64,000 nucleotides of DNA, taken from positions 248,001 to 312,000 of the forward strand of contig NZ_JAUSBV010000010.1 in NCBI RefSeq assembly GCF_030651915.1, given 5' to 3'. Source of the stretch: Parvibaculum sp. (GTDB taxonomy: Bacteria > Pseudomonadota > Alphaproteobacteria > Parvibaculales > Parvibaculaceae). Positions within the stretch are counted from its first letter, which is position 1, and each line of letters begins with the position of its first letter. The notes under the pieces were generated by a model that did not search any database, was not told where the DNA came from, and saw only the letters and a list, made by a program, of their open reading frames with translations. The position numbers were made by a program, and so were the translations under genes. This document shows, piece by piece, positions 28,331 to 38,776 of this stretch.

Positions 28331-28424
28331 GTCATTGCGAGCGAAACGAAGCAATCCAGAAGCCACGAGCGCAGAGCCTGCGGCTTCTGGATTGCTTCGT
28401 CGCGCTGGCGCTCCTCGCAATGAC
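28331..28424. repeat. Long palindromic interspersed repeat (MITE-like)
   Basis: The outer ends GTCATTGCGAG and CTCGCAATGAC are exact inverse copies, and inside them GAAGCAATCCAGAAGCC pairs with GGCTTCTGGATTGCTTC. The whole 94-base unit therefore folds into one long hairpin with a short unpaired centre. This sequence type (ending in TCGCAATGAC with ATTGCTTC) is a known dispersed repeat in many proteobacteria. It lies between the beta-lactamase and the AbrB gene. Confidence 0.8.
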
Positions 28425-28438
28425 GATCCATTTTTTCG

Positions 28439-28627
28439 TTACTCGTTCCGGTTGTCTTTGTCGACCTGCCGCGTCGTCTCCGGAAGAGATTTCCGACGAA
28501 GGGCGACATTGCCATCGGAGCGGATGAAGAACGTCACCCGATCTCCAGACCTCAAACGAAGGTACTCCCGGATTTCCAACGGAATCGTTATCCGCCCTTT
28601 GGTTGTAACGAGCGATTCTGTTTTCAT
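28439..28627 (-). CDS. AbrB/MazE-family DNA-binding protein
   Basis: A 62-residue swapped-hairpin protein: SLVTTKGRITIPLEIREYLRLRSGDRVTFFIRSDGNVALRR is a clear SpoVT/AbrB domain, and the rest is a short charged tail. AbrB-type proteins are transcription regulators or antitoxins. No toxin gene of PIN type follows, since the next element downstream is a repeat. The start at 28627 has AAGGAGG eight bases upstream, one of the best ribosome sites in the window, so it is expressed. Confidence 0.85.
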   Translation of the reverse strand: MKTESLVTTKGRITIPLEIREYLRLRSGDRVTFFIRSDGNVALRRKSLPETTRQVDKDNRNE

Positions 28628-28981
28628 TCCTGTTATCCTCCTTGTCGGCTCAACGATCTTACTTTCGCTGGGAAGGATGTATCAACGCCATGTATTCGAC
28701 TTCGGTACTGCTGTGCTCGCGATCATCCAGCATACGGTATCCTCATCGCCGCTGCTCCCCGGGCGAAAGAGATTTGCCCCGGGGAATCACAAATCAGGCC
28801 GCCCGGGAACATGGAGCCGTAAGTCGGAAATCTGCGCTGCCGGTATGGTTCCCCGATATAGCCCTAAATGGGGATTGAGCGTCGCGCTGACAACTGGGGA
28901 TATCTTTTTCGGATGCTTTTTTCGCGCGCGCGCGAGCGGATCGCTGAACGCGCGCAGCAATGACGTCAGGACACTGCCGGA
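28628..28981. other. 354-base stretch with no recognisable gene
   Basis: The track shows short frames here on both strands, but none has family-like composition or a convincing ribosome site. The right end carries an alternating CG run (cgcgcgcgcgcg) and the middle a GC-rich hairpin (CCCCGGGC ... GCCCCGGGG). The only supported signal is the abrB promoter at 28656. It could hold a decayed gene; nothing specific was identified. Confidence 0.4.
28656..28685 (-). promoter_or_regulatory. Candidate promoter for the abrB-like gene
   Basis: On the minus strand TTGATA (28680-28685) and TAAGAT (28656-28661) are separated by 18 bases. The predicted start lies about 20 bases before the AAGGAGG ribosome site at about 28636-28642. 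Confidence 0.45.
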
Positions 28982-29395
28982 TCAGTTTTCGGTGGTGCCT
29001 TTTCTTTCGGGCAGTTCCGCATCGAAGCCGTGCATCCATGAAGGCCTGGAACCGACCCAGATCTGGAAGCTCGGCGGCATGGCTTCGGGATCGTCCAGCG
29101 AGGCTGCGGTCACGTCGATGCTTTTGCCGGCGTCCTTGAGATAGCGGAAGGCGATCTGCGTGCCGCAATCGCCGCAGAAACCGCGCTCGGCCAGATCCGA
29201 CGAGTTGCGGAATTTGAGCGCGCCCTGCGTCACACGGAAATGATCGCCGGTCACCGTGAACCAGGTGACGACCGGCGCGCCCGCCGCCCGCTGGCACATG
29301 CGGCAATGGCAATGGGCACAGCCCTTGACGCCGCCCGTGACTTCATAGCGCACTGCGCCGCAAAGGCAGCCGCCGGACATTGTTTCCTTCGTCAT
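28982..29395 (-). CDS. GFA (glutathione-dependent formaldehyde-activating) family protein
   Basis: A 137-residue zinc protein of the GFA/CENP-V fold. The cysteine pairs are GGCLCGAVRYE, CAHCHCRMCQRA and GFCGDCGTQIAFRY. Although the family is named after formaldehyde-glutathione adduct formation, most members have unknown substrates. The true start at 29395 (MTKETMSGG) has GGAGGA directly upstream, and the first 153 codons of the track ORF overlap the flavin reductase gene and are a shadow. It follows the flavin reductase by 32 bases on the same strand. Confidence 0.88.
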   Translation of the reverse strand: MTKETMSGGCLCGAVRYEVTGGVKGCAHCHCRMCQRAAGAPVVTWFTVTGDHFRVTQGALKFRNSSDLAERGFCGDCGTQIAFRYLKDAGKSIDVTAASLDDPEAMPPSFQIWVGSRPSWMHGFDAELPERKGTTEN

Positions 29396-29427
29396 CTCTC
29401 CTCCGTTGCGCTTCTGCCGCGCCGCTG

Positions 29428-29967
29428 TCAGGGCATGCGGGACGGTAGCTTGAAGGCCGCGCCATCGACGAAAAAATTTCCCTCGCCGCGATGATGGATG
29501 GCTTTCGGATTTTTCTGCTTCGGGTCGATCCAGGCCTCGACCACTTCCAGCATGAACAGATTGTAGCGATTGACCATGCGGGTATCGACGACCTTGCATT
29601 CGAGATTGGCGAAGCACTCGGCGATCAGCGGCGGCGCCACGCGGCGGGCGGGCAGGGGCGTCAGCCCGGAGGCCTCGAACTTGTCGATGTCGCGGCCCGA
29701 CACATTGCCGATCTTGACGACTGTTGCCGCCAGCTTGCGCGCCGGCAATGCGATCACGCATTCGCCGGTGGCGCGCAGGGCGGCGAAGCTGTGATTGGCA
29801 TTGCTGACCACGCAGGCGATTAGCGGCGGCTCGAACTCGACCATGGTCTGCCATGACATGGTCATCACATTGGCGCGGTCCTTCCGGGTCGTCGTCAGCA
29901 GGACCACCGGTCCCGGCTCCAGCAATTGATAGACCTTCGAAAGGGGCAGCTTTCGCATGGCGGTCAT
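29428..29967 (-). CDS. Flavin reductase family protein
   Basis: A 179-residue FMN-binding split-barrel protein (flavin_Reduct family). Characteristic segments are LEPGPVVLLTTTRKDRANVMTMSWQTMVEFEPPLIACVVS and NHSFAALRATGECVIALPA. It would reduce flavin or be a flavoprotein oxidoreductase partner. Start is either 29967 (MTAMRKL) or 29958 (MRKLPLSK), both with weak ribosome sites. It lies between cueR and the GFA gene, all on the minus strand, so they may be on one transcript. Confidence 0.82.
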   Translation of the reverse strand: MTAMRKLPLSKVYQLLEPGPVVLLTTTRKDRANVMTMSWQTMVEFEPPLIACVVSNANHSFAALRATGECVIALPARKLAATVVKIGNVSGRDIDKFEASGLTPLPARRVAPPLIAECFANLECKVVDTRMVNRYNLFMLEVVEAWIDPKQKNPKAIHHRGEGNFFVDGAAFKLPSRMP

Positions 29968-29992
29968 CCCGGTTCGGTCGTTGCCTGCCTTG

Positions 29993-30421
29993 TCATGCAC
30001 GCCTCCGCTTCGGCGTCCGCGCCGGTGCTTCGTGTTCGGCCGACAGATCGTCGAGGATCGGGCAATGCGGGCGGTTGTCGCCGTGGCAGGTCGCGGCGAG
30101 CTTGCGCAGCGTATCGGCGACGGCCTGCATCTCGGCGATCTGCCGTTCGAGTTCGACGACATGGCCGAGTGCCAGTTTCTTGACCTCGGCGCTGTTGCGG
30201 TCGCCGTCGCGCCAGAGTCCGAGCAGCACCGTAATCCGCTCCATCGGAAAGCCCATCGTCCGCGCGCGCTTGATGAAGCGCAACACATGCAGGTCGTTTT
30301 CGCTGTAGACCCGATAGCCCGCCTCGCTGCGCGTCGCCGGATCGATCAGGCCGACGCTTTCATAGTAGCGGATCATCTTGGCCGAAACGCCCGAGGCCTT
30401 CGCCGCTTCGCCGATGTTCAT
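29993..30421 (-). CDS. cueR: CueR-type copper-sensing MerR regulator
   Basis: A 142-residue MerR-family activator. The N-terminal winged HTH is MNIGEAAKASGVSAKMIRYYESVGLI, a dimerisation helix follows, and the metal loop is CHGDNRPHCPI with Cys at 112 and 120, the same C-N7-C arrangement and numbering as E. coli CueR. This makes Cu(I)-sensing very likely. Start 30421 is preceded by GGGAGGATC, about 12 bases away. It is encoded directly after copA on the same strand, and the matching promoter with a 19-bp spacer lies upstream of copA. Confidence 0.92.
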   Translation of the reverse strand: MNIGEAAKASGVSAKMIRYYESVGLIDPATRSEAGYRVYSENDLHVLRFIKRARTMGFPMERITVLLGLWRDGDRNSAEVKKLALGHVVELERQIAEMQAVADTLRKLAATCHGDNRPHCPILDDLSAEHEAPARTPKRRRA

Positions 30422-30441
30422 GGTTCTGTTCCGATCCTCCC

Positions 30442-32784
<2,343 letters not shown>

Positions 32785-32814
32785 GGAAAGCTCCTCTGGT
32801 CCGGTGTCGGATCA

Positions 32815-32845
32815 GAGATAGGGCTTCCCATCATGGGAAGGTCAA
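32815..32845 (-). promoter_or_regulatory. CueR-type copA promoter (19-bp spacer)
   Basis: On the minus strand the -35 is TTGACC (32840-32845) and the -10 TATCTC (32815-32820), 19 bases apart. The spacer contains the dyad CTTCCCATGATGGGAAG. E. coli copA has the same kind of site (TTGACCTTCCC ... GGAAGG), and the over-long spacer is the hallmark of MerR-family activation. Confidence 0.85.
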
Positions 32846-32877
32846 GGGGCGGAATTTACCGGCGGCGGATGCGAGAC

Positions 32878-32899
32878 GGGGATAAGTCGGGTTATCCCC
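32878..32899. repeat. GGGGATAA palindrome upstream of the copA promoter
   Basis: GGGGATAA and TTATCCCC are exact inverse copies six bases apart, and a further GGGATAAG follows at 32912. The site lies 33 bases upstream of the copA -35 box. It could be a second regulator site; no known consensus was matched. Confidence 0.4.
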
Positions 32900-32938
32900 G
32901 GGCACGAATTGCGGGATAAGTTCGCCCGAAGTCGGCTT

Positions 32939-32967
32939 GTGACAGTTTTATGACAGTTTTGTGACAG
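32939..32967 (-). promoter_or_regulatory. Three-unit Pho-box-like direct repeat
   Basis: On the minus strand CTGTCAC-AAAA-CTGTCAT-AAAA-CTGTCAC contains three 7-base units at an exact 11-base period. This is the PhoB box pattern (CTGTCAT direct repeats at 11-base period). It lies 12 bases downstream of xthA, and in the minus direction the next gene is copA, whose start is about 155 bases away. No gene faces away in the plus direction. A clear -10 box for this box was not seen. Confidence 0.5.
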
Positions 32968-32978
32968 AGGGGGGTGTT

Positions 32979-33770
32979 TCAGCCCTTTTCGCTGTCGATT
33001 TCGACCCAGACGGGCACGTGGTCGGAGGGCTTTTCGCGGCCTCTGACATTGCGGTCGATATCGCAGGCCGTCAGGCGGTCGGCGGCTTGCGGCGACAGCA
33101 ACAGATGATCGATGCGGATGCCGTTGTCCTTTGCCCAGGCACCGGCCTGATAATCCCAGAAGGTGTAGCGGTGGGCTTCGGTGTGGCAGGCGCGGAAGGC
33201 ATCGGTCAGGCCGAGATTGATCAGCTCACGGAATTTGGCACGGGTTTCGGGCCGGAACAGCGCGTCATTGGCCCAGGCTTCCGGATCGTGCACGTCGTCG
33301 GCGGTCGGGATGACGTTGAAGTCGCCGGCGAGCACCAGCACTTCCTCATAGGCCAGCAGCTTATGCGCGTGGTCGATCAGGCGGTCCATCCAGTGCAGCT
33401 TGTATTCGAACTTGTCGGTGTCGACGGGATTGCCGTTCGGCAGGTAAATCGATCCGATCCTTATGGCGCCGCTACTTACCGACACGACGGCCTCGATGTA
33501 GCGCGCCTGTTCGTCGCTGTCGTCGCCGGGCAGGCCGGTTGTCACGTCCTCGAGCGGCAGCTTCGAAATGATCGCGACGCCATTATAGGTCTTCTGTCCA
33601 TGGACGGCGATGTTGTAGCCCAGCGCCTCGATCTCGCTGCGGGGAAAGGCGTCGTCGACGCATTTCAGTTCCTGCAGACAAACAATGTCGGGCGCGGCTT
33701 CGTTCAGCCATGCAATCAGGTTGGGCAGGCGGGCCTTGATCGAATTGACGTTGAAGGTCGCGATCTTCAT
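32979..33770 (-). CDS. xthA: Exodeoxyribonuclease III
   Basis: A 263-residue AP endonuclease of the EEP superfamily (base-excision repair). Motifs include MKIATFNVNSIKARLPNLIAWL, IVCLQELKC with the metal-binding Glu, VLAGDFNVIPT and the C-terminal DHVPVWVEI with the catalytic His. Start 33770 (MKIATFN) is set by the family N-terminus; GGGGAGG lies about 12 bases upstream. ATGA overlap with the upstream PAS gene suggests translational coupling. Confidence 0.95.
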   Translation of the reverse strand: MKIATFNVNSIKARLPNLIAWLNEAAPDIVCLQELKCVDDAFPRSEIEALGYNIAVHGQKTYNGVAIISKLPLEDVTTGLPGDDSDEQARYIEAVVSVSSGAIRIGSIYLPNGNPVDTDKFEYKLHWMDRLIDHAHKLLAYEEVLVLAGDFNVIPTADDVHDPEAWANDALFRPETRAKFRELINLGLTDAFRACHTEAHRYTFWDYQAGAWAKDNGIRIDHLLLSPQAADRLTACDIDRNVRGREKPSDHVPVWVEIDSEKG

Positions 33771-34357
33771 TGGTCGGGCTGCCTCCCCCCGGTCAGGGCC
33801 GTTCTCTCGGCCCATTGGACGATCGCCTCGCCGTCGGGCACGCCCTGTCCAACATCGATGAATTCAAAATGGGTGGCCGGCGCCATGAAGATCGGCCGCC
33901 CGCCGGTTTCGGTGTAAGGCGCCGTGCCGAGCGGCGTCACGATCATCACCACCATCCGTCCCTCGCCGTCGTCAGTACGCAGAGGAAAGCCCGCTACTTC
34001 GACATCCGTTGCGAATCCGCGCTCGTAATCCTCCCGGTGCACGGACACGAACCCGCAGGGCGTCGCATGAAATGCCTTGAAGCGTGCAACCGCGCGCGAG
34101 ACCTGAAGCGGCTCGGCGAAGTCGCCATAGCGTTTGCCGGTGATGTTCAGCCCCTGCCGCTCCGTAATGCCTGTGCCCGCGAGTCGAAAGACCAGATCGT
34201 CGTCCGTCAGCTCGGCGATCGTCATGTGCCGCATCAGCGGCGCCGTTTCCGTGGTCAGCCTGAACGCACTGCGAAGCGGTACTTCATCTGCTTTTCGGAT
34301 CGATCGCCAGTATATCTCCAGCTTTCGGCTGGAATCAGTCAGCACACGGCTACTCAT
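33767..34357 (-). CDS. PAS domain-containing protein (PAS_5 type)
   Basis: A 196-residue protein with a single PAS fold of the PAS_5 class: KLEIYWRSIRKADEVPLRSAFR, then TIAELTDDDLVFRLAGTGITERQGLNITGKRYGDF and FHATPCGFVSVHREDYERG. These are stand-alone sensor-like proteins without an output domain in alphaproteobacteria. Ligand and role are unknown. It overlaps xthA by four bases (ATGA). Confidence 0.8.
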   Translation of the reverse strand: MSSRVLTDSSRKLEIYWRSIRKADEVPLRSAFRLTTETAPLMRHMTIAELTDDDLVFRLAGTGITERQGLNITGKRYGDFAEPLQVSRAVARFKAFHATPCGFVSVHREDYERGFATDVEVAGFPLRTDDGEGRMVVMIVTPLGTAPYTETGGRPIFMAPATHFEFIDVGQGVPDGEAIVQWAERTALTGGRQPDQ

Positions 34358-34479
34358 AAGCTAACGCTTGCTCCCCCTGCACGCAGAATCACTCTGTCGA
34401 CACAAGGATACTGGCGTTTCTTCTAGGGTAAAACCTTCGTTGTGCCATGTGAGCACAGTATTTTGAGTATATCTGTTGT

Positions 34480-34833
34480 CTAGACAGAGAAGGAAGTTCC
34501 ACAACCGCAGGATGACGTTGCGTTAGGATTGTTGATCTTGAAGGCCGAGCCGATCAGATCGTCCGTATAGTCGATCTCGGAGCCGGCCAGATAGGCGACC
34601 GAAACGGCGTCGATCAGCACCGTGGCGCCATCTCTTTCGAGGATCAGGTCGTCGTCCTGCCTGAGGTCGTCCAGCGTAAAGCCGTATTGAAAGCCCGAGC
34701 AGCCGCCGCCTTGCACGGCGACACGCATCATTGCACCTTCGCCTTCACCATCGAGGATTTTGGCAATTTGCCGGGCGGCCCGTGCGGTCAGCGTGACGGG
34801 CTTGATGAGTTCGGCTGTATCGGCGTTGGTCAT
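34480..34833 (-). CDS. erpA: Iron-sulfur cluster insertion protein ErpA
   Basis: A-type Fe-S carrier of 117 residues. The three cluster ligands are Cys45 in AVQGGGCSGFQYGF and Cys109/Cys111 in SSCGCGTSFSV. It delivers clusters to apo-enzymes. The neighbour dgt on the opposite strand is the usual partner of erpA in alphaproteobacteria, which favours ErpA over IscA; no suf or isc genes are near. Confidence 0.9.
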   Translation of the reverse strand: MTNADTAELIKPVTLTARAARQIAKILDGEGEGAMMRVAVQGGGCSGFQYGFTLDDLRQDDDLILERDGATVLIDAVSVAYLAGSEIDYTDDLIGSAFKINNPNATSSCGCGTSFSV

Positions 34834-34921
34834 GCGTTCATTCTCGCGTTCAGGCCCGAAATCGTGCTTTCGGCCTTGAACAATACCAGAATTGGCTTAG
34901 CAGATATGTAGTTGCCCGGAA

Positions 34922-34947
34922 CCCGATTTTCAAACCGCCAAATCGGG
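34922..34947. repeat. 8-bp inverted repeat between erpA and dgt
   Basis: CCCGATTT and AAATCGGG are exact inverse copies 10 bases apart, within the 142-base divergent space between erpA and dgt. It is a candidate operator for either gene. Confidence 0.4.
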
Positions 34948-34975
34948 CCATGGGACTGAAAAGTCGAGGTTTTTC

Positions 34976-36166
34976 GTGCTGATCGCCAATCCTGCCGCCA
35001 CCGCGCCCTATGCCACCCGCGCCGAAGAGACGCGCGGGCGGCTCTTTGCCGAGCCCGAGAGCGCGACACGGACACCGTTTCAGCGCGACCGCGACCGGAT
35101 CATCCATTCCGGCGCCTTCCGCCGTCTCAAGTACAAGACGCAGGTCTTCGTCTATCACGAGGGCGACAACTACCGGACCCGGCTGTCTCATTCGCTTGAA
35201 GTGGCGCAGGTCGCCCGTTCGATCGCGCGCGTGCTGGGTCTCGACGAAGATCTCGCCGAGACGCTGGCGCTGGCCCACGATCTTGGCCATACGCCCTTCG
35301 GCCATGCGGGCGAGACGGCGCTTGATCGCTGCATGGAAGGCTTTGGCGGTTTCGACCACAATGCCCAGACGCTGCGTATCGTCACCAAACTGGAGCAGCG
35401 TTATGCGCGCTTCGACGGCCTCAACCTGACATGGGAAACCCTTGAGGGGCTGGTCAAGCACAATGGACCGGTGGTGACGCCCGATCACGGCGTCGAGGCG
35501 TTACCGCGCGCCATTGCCGAATATGCCGAGACGCAGGATCTCGAGCTTTCGACCTATGCCGGGCCGGAAGCACAGGTGGCGGCGCTGGCCGACGATATCG
35601 CCTACAACAACCACGATATCGACGACGGTTTGCGGGCCGGCCTTTTCGAGATCGACGACCTGATGGCACTGCCACTGGTCGGCGATGCCTTCCGGGGCGT
35701 TCTGGACGAGTTTCCGGGCCTTGAAACCGCACGTGTGATTCATGAGGCGGTACGACGCCTGATCGGCACGATGGTCGACGATTTGCTGGTCGAAACGCGG
35801 TGCCGACTCGACCAACTCCGGCCGGGTTCAGCCGCCGACGTCCGCGCGATGGGACGGCCGCTGGTTGGCTTCGGTGCGGTGATGGGCGAGCACAATGCGG
35901 CTCTGAAGTCCTTTCTGATGCAGCGCATGTACCGGCATTACCGCGTCAATCGTTCGATGAGCAAGGCACAGCGGATCGTCACGGATCTTTTCGAGCTGTT
36001 GCATCGGGGGCCCGACCTCCTGCCACCGGAATGGCAGCGGGGTTGCGATGGGGCGGGCGGCCTCAAGACGGCCCGCCGGGTGTGCGACTTCATCGCGGGC
36101 ATGACCGATCGCTTCGCCATTGAGGAGCATCGGCGGCTCTTCGACCTTCACGACTCAAGGGCGTGA
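34976..36166 (+). CDS. dgt: dGTPase-like HD-domain triphosphohydrolase
   Basis: A 396-residue HD-superfamily deoxyguanosinetriphosphate triphosphohydrolase-like protein (dGTP to deoxyguanosine and triphosphate). Family segments are [43 protein letters not shown] and the HD pair in [17 protein letters not shown]. Length fits the shorter alphaproteobacterial form rather than E. coli Dgt. It starts with GTG at 34976, with GAGG six bases upstream. It begins the long conserved co-directional block. Confidence 0.92.
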   Translation: MLIANPAATAPYATRAEETRGRLFAEPESATRTPFQRDRDRIIHSGAFRRLKYKTQVFVYHEGDNYRTRLSHSLEVAQVARSIARVLGLDEDLAETLALAHDLGHTPFGHAGETALDRCMEGFGGFDHNAQTLRIVTKLEQRYARFDGLNLTWETLEGLVKHNGPVVTPDHGVEALPRAIAEYAETQDLELSTYAGPEAQVAALADDIAYNNHDIDDGLRAGLFEIDDLMALPLVGDAFRGVLDEFPGLETARVIHEAVRRLIGTMVDDLLVETRCRLDQLRPGSAADVRAMGRPLVGFGAVMGEHNAALKSFLMQRMYRHYRVNRSMSKAQRIVTDLFELLHRGPDLLPPEWQRGCDGAGGLKTARRVCDFIAGMTDRFAIEEHRRLFDLHDSRA

Positions 36167-36236
36167 ACGGGGGCTGGAAACAGGCCCTCGGCGCCGCTAG
36201 AGTGCGCGCCCGGTGGCCCTCCAACTGACGGCAATA

Positions 36237-37985
36237 ATGAATATTTTTCGGTATTTCGAGGATCGCGTCGAGGCCGCCCTGCGGGCCCTGGTGGACGAAG
36301 GTGTATTGCCGGCGGGTATCGACACGTCGCGTGTTGCTGTCGAACCGCCGAGGGATCCCTCGCATGGTGACCTGTCGACCAATGCAGCAATGGTGCTGGC
36401 AAAGCCTGCCGGCGTGAAGCCGCGCGACCTTGCCGATCAATTGGCCGCCAAGCTCACCGCCGAGGAGGCTGTAGCGGAAGTGTCGGTCGCGGGGCCGGGC
36501 TTCATCAATCTTCGGCTGAATGCCGTTTTCTGGCTGGCGCGCATTCCTGAAATGCTCCGCGCGGGTCCGGCCTATGGCGCAAGCGACATGGGCCGTGGTG
36601 AGGCGGTCAATGTTGAGTATGTGTCCGCAAATCCGACCGGTCCGATGCATGTCGGCCATGTTCGTGGCGCGGTCTTCGGCGACGCGTTGGCCAATCTTCT
36701 GGAGAAAGTCGACTATCGGGTTTGCCGCGAATATTACATCAACGATGCTGGCGGGCAGATCGAAGTGCTGGCGCGCAGCGCATTGCTTCGCTACCGCGAA
36801 GCATTGGGTGAGGAGATCGTTGCGATCCCCGAAGGCCTCTATCCCGGCGACTATCTGAAGCCGGTGGGGCAGGCCCTCGCTGCCACGCATGGCCGCGCGC
36901 TGCTCGATATGGACCCGGCCGATGCGATTGCCGCGGCCCGCGCGACCGCCGTCGAGGCGATGATGGAATTGATCCGCGGCGACCTCGCCGTGCTCGGCAT
37001 CACGCATGAAGTGTTCTTTTCCGAGCTCTCGTTGCACGGATCCGGCGCGATCGAGGAAACGGTAAGGCTGCTGGAACAAAAGGGCCTGATCTATGTTGGC
37101 GTGCTGGAGCCGCCCAAGGGCGAGACGCCCGAGGATTGGGAACCACGGCCGCAGACGCTTTTCCGTTCGACACAATTTGGCGACGATGCCGACCGGGCCC
37201 TGAAGAAATCCGATGGGAGCTGGACCTATTTCGCGCCGGATATCGCCTATCATCACGACAAGTACCGGCGTGGTTACCGCACGCTGATCGACGTCTGGGG
37301 TGCCGACCATTCGGGCTATATCAAGCGCGTCAAGGCGGCGGTGGCTGCGCTAACGGGCGGCGATGCGGAGATCGATGTCAAGGTTTGCCAGATGGTGCGG
37401 CTGTTCCGCAATGGTGAGCCGGTACGAATGTCGAAGAGGTCCGGCGATTTCGTGACACTGCGCGATGTTGTGGACGAGGTCGGCAAGGATGTCGTGCGCT
37501 TCATGATGCTGACGCGCAAGAACGATGCGCCGCTCGATTTCGATTTTGCCAAGGTGACGGAGCAATCACGCGACAATCCGGTGTTTTATGTTCAATACGC
37601 CCATGCCCGTATTCATTCCGTTTTGCGAAACGCGGCCGAAGCCGGTTACGACCTTTCCGACGGGGCGCTCGCAAATGCCGATCTTTCGCGCCTGGGCGAT
37701 GAGGCCGAGCTGGCGCTCCTGCGGCTGATGGCGGGCTTCCCGCGCCAAGTGGAGCAGGCCGCTCTTGCCCATGAACCGCACCGAATTGCCTTCTATCTCG
37801 ATGATCTTGCGGCGGCCTTCCATGGGCTCTGGAACAAAGGCAAGGACGATGCGTCCCTTCGGTTCATTCGCGAAAATGACAGGGATGCTACGCTTGCCCG
37901 ACTCGCTTTGATTCGGGCTGCGGCATATGTCATTGCCGCCGGTCTGGGGATACTGGGGGTTGAGCCGACCGAGGAGATGCGCTGA
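36237..37985 (+). CDS. argS: Arginine-tRNA ligase
   Basis: Class I synthetase of 582 residues. The N-terminal additional domain starts [18 protein letters not shown], the HIGH motif is [18 protein letters not shown], and the KMSK-like motif is [16 protein letters not shown]. The C-terminal DALR anticodon-binding domain ends the protein. ATG 36237 is chosen by family N-terminus over the GTG at 36213, though its ribosome site is weak. The stop overlaps the next start (TGATG). Confidence 0.96.
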   Translation: MNIFRYFEDRVEAALRALVDEGVLPAGIDTSRVAVEPPRDPSHGDLSTNAAMVLAKPAGVKPRDLADQLAAKLTAEEAVAEVSVAGPGFINLRLNAVFWLARIPEMLRAGPAYGASDMGRGEAVNVEYVSANPTGPMHVGHVRGAVFGDALANLLEKVDYRVCREYYINDAGGQIEVLARSALLRYREALGEEIVAIPEGLYPGDYLKPVGQALAATHGRALLDMDPADAIAAARATAVEAMMELIRGDLAVLGITHEVFFSELSLHGSGAIEETVRLLEQKGLIYVGVLEPPKGETPEDWEPRPQTLFRSTQFGDDADRALKKSDGSWTYFAPDIAYHHDKYRRGYRTLIDVWGADHSGYIKRVKAAVAALTGGDAEIDVKVCQMVRLFRNGEPVRMSKRSGDFVTLRDVVDEVGKDVVRFMMLTRKNDAPLDFDFAKVTEQSRDNPVFYVQYAHARIHSVLRNAAEAGYDLSDGALANADLSRLGDEAELALLRLMAGFPRQVEQAALAHEPHRIAFYLDDLAAAFHGLWNKGKDDASLRFIRENDRDATLARLALIRAAAYVIAAGLGILGVEPTEEMR

Positions 37986-38776
37986 TGTCGCGCCGAGACG
38001 GCAGCTGGGACGAGGATCCGGAATACGACTTCGATCCCGACGTCGAGGACTACGAGGCCTTTGATGACGACGAAGGCCGTCGACGGGGGCCGTTGATGCT
38101 CCTCAGCATCGTGGCGCTCCTGGCGGTGTTCGCGGGCGTTGTGTTCCTCGCTTATCGGCAGGGCGATTTGCAGAGCGGCGTTCCGCCGATCCTGCGTGCC
38201 GACGGCGAGCCGACCAAGGAAGTCCCCGTGAACCCCGGCGGCAAGAAATTTCCGCATCAGGATGCCGGCATTTACGACCGCCTTGGTGGAGAGACGAGCG
38301 CAGGGCGGGGCGAGGCCGAACAATTGCTGCCACCAGCCGAGGAGCCTCTGGCAATCGACCGTGCGGCCGATATTTCGCCGCGCGACCAGCAGGCAATGGA
38401 TCGGCTCGCGGAAGCAATAGAAAGCGCGCCGCTTGATGCCGTCGTACCGGGAACGACCGCGCCAGAAGATTCGTCGGAGCCAGCCGTTTCGCCGGCGCCA
38501 ACCGAAACGGAGCCGCAGGCAAGCGCTGCAGGAAGTCATGTCGTGCAGCTGGCCGCTTTCCGCGACGAGGCAGCCGCACGCGACGCGTTCAACAAGCTCA
38601 AGGTCAAGTATCCCGATCTTTTGGGGGGCCTCGGTGCTGACATCCAGCGCGCCGATCTGGGCGCGCAAGGCATCTATTACCGGTTACGCGCCGGCTTTCT
38701 CGACAAGGCGGATGCCGATGCGCTTTGCGCGAAACTTGATGCGCAAGGGCAGGGCTGTTTCGTCAGACCGCGATGA
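37985..38776 (+). CDS. SPOR domain-containing membrane protein
   Basis: A 263-residue inner-membrane protein with an acidic cytoplasmic N-terminus, one TM segment (LMLLSIVALLAVFAGVVFLAY, about residues 37-57), a proline-rich linker and a C-terminal SPOR domain (GSHVVQLAAFRDEAAARDAFNKLKVKYPDLL ... IYYRLRAGFLDKADADALCAKLDAQGQGCFV). SPOR domains bind denuded septal peptidoglycan, so it probably acts in cell division. It overlaps argS by one base and nagZ by four bases, and NagZ also handles peptidoglycan products. Confidence 0.9.
   Translation: MSRRDGSWDEDPEYDFDPDVEDYEAFDDDEGRRRGPLMLLSIVALLAVFAGVVFLAYRQGDLQSGVPPILRADGEPTKEVPVNPGGKKFPHQDAGIYDRLGGETSAGRGEAEQLLPPAEEPLAIDRAADISPRDQQAMDRLAEAIESAPLDAVVPGTTAPEDSSEPAVSPAPTETEPQASAAGSHVVQLAAFRDEAAARDAFNKLKVKYPDLLGGLGADIQRADLGAQGIYYRLRAGFLDKADADALCAKLDAQGQGCFVRPR

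Noticed and set aside
27148-28424. CRISPR array
   Set aside because: The repeats are palindromic and not regularly spaced with unique spacers; no cas gene is present.
28439-28627. AbrB/MazE antitoxin of a complete toxin-antitoxin pair
   Set aside because: No toxin frame lies next to it; downstream is the palindromic repeat and upstream is non-coding.
28179-29144. 321-residue plus-strand ORF through the palindromic repeat, AbrB gene and GFA gene
   Set aside because: Runs antisense to two supported genes and through a non-coding repeat; no family resemblance.
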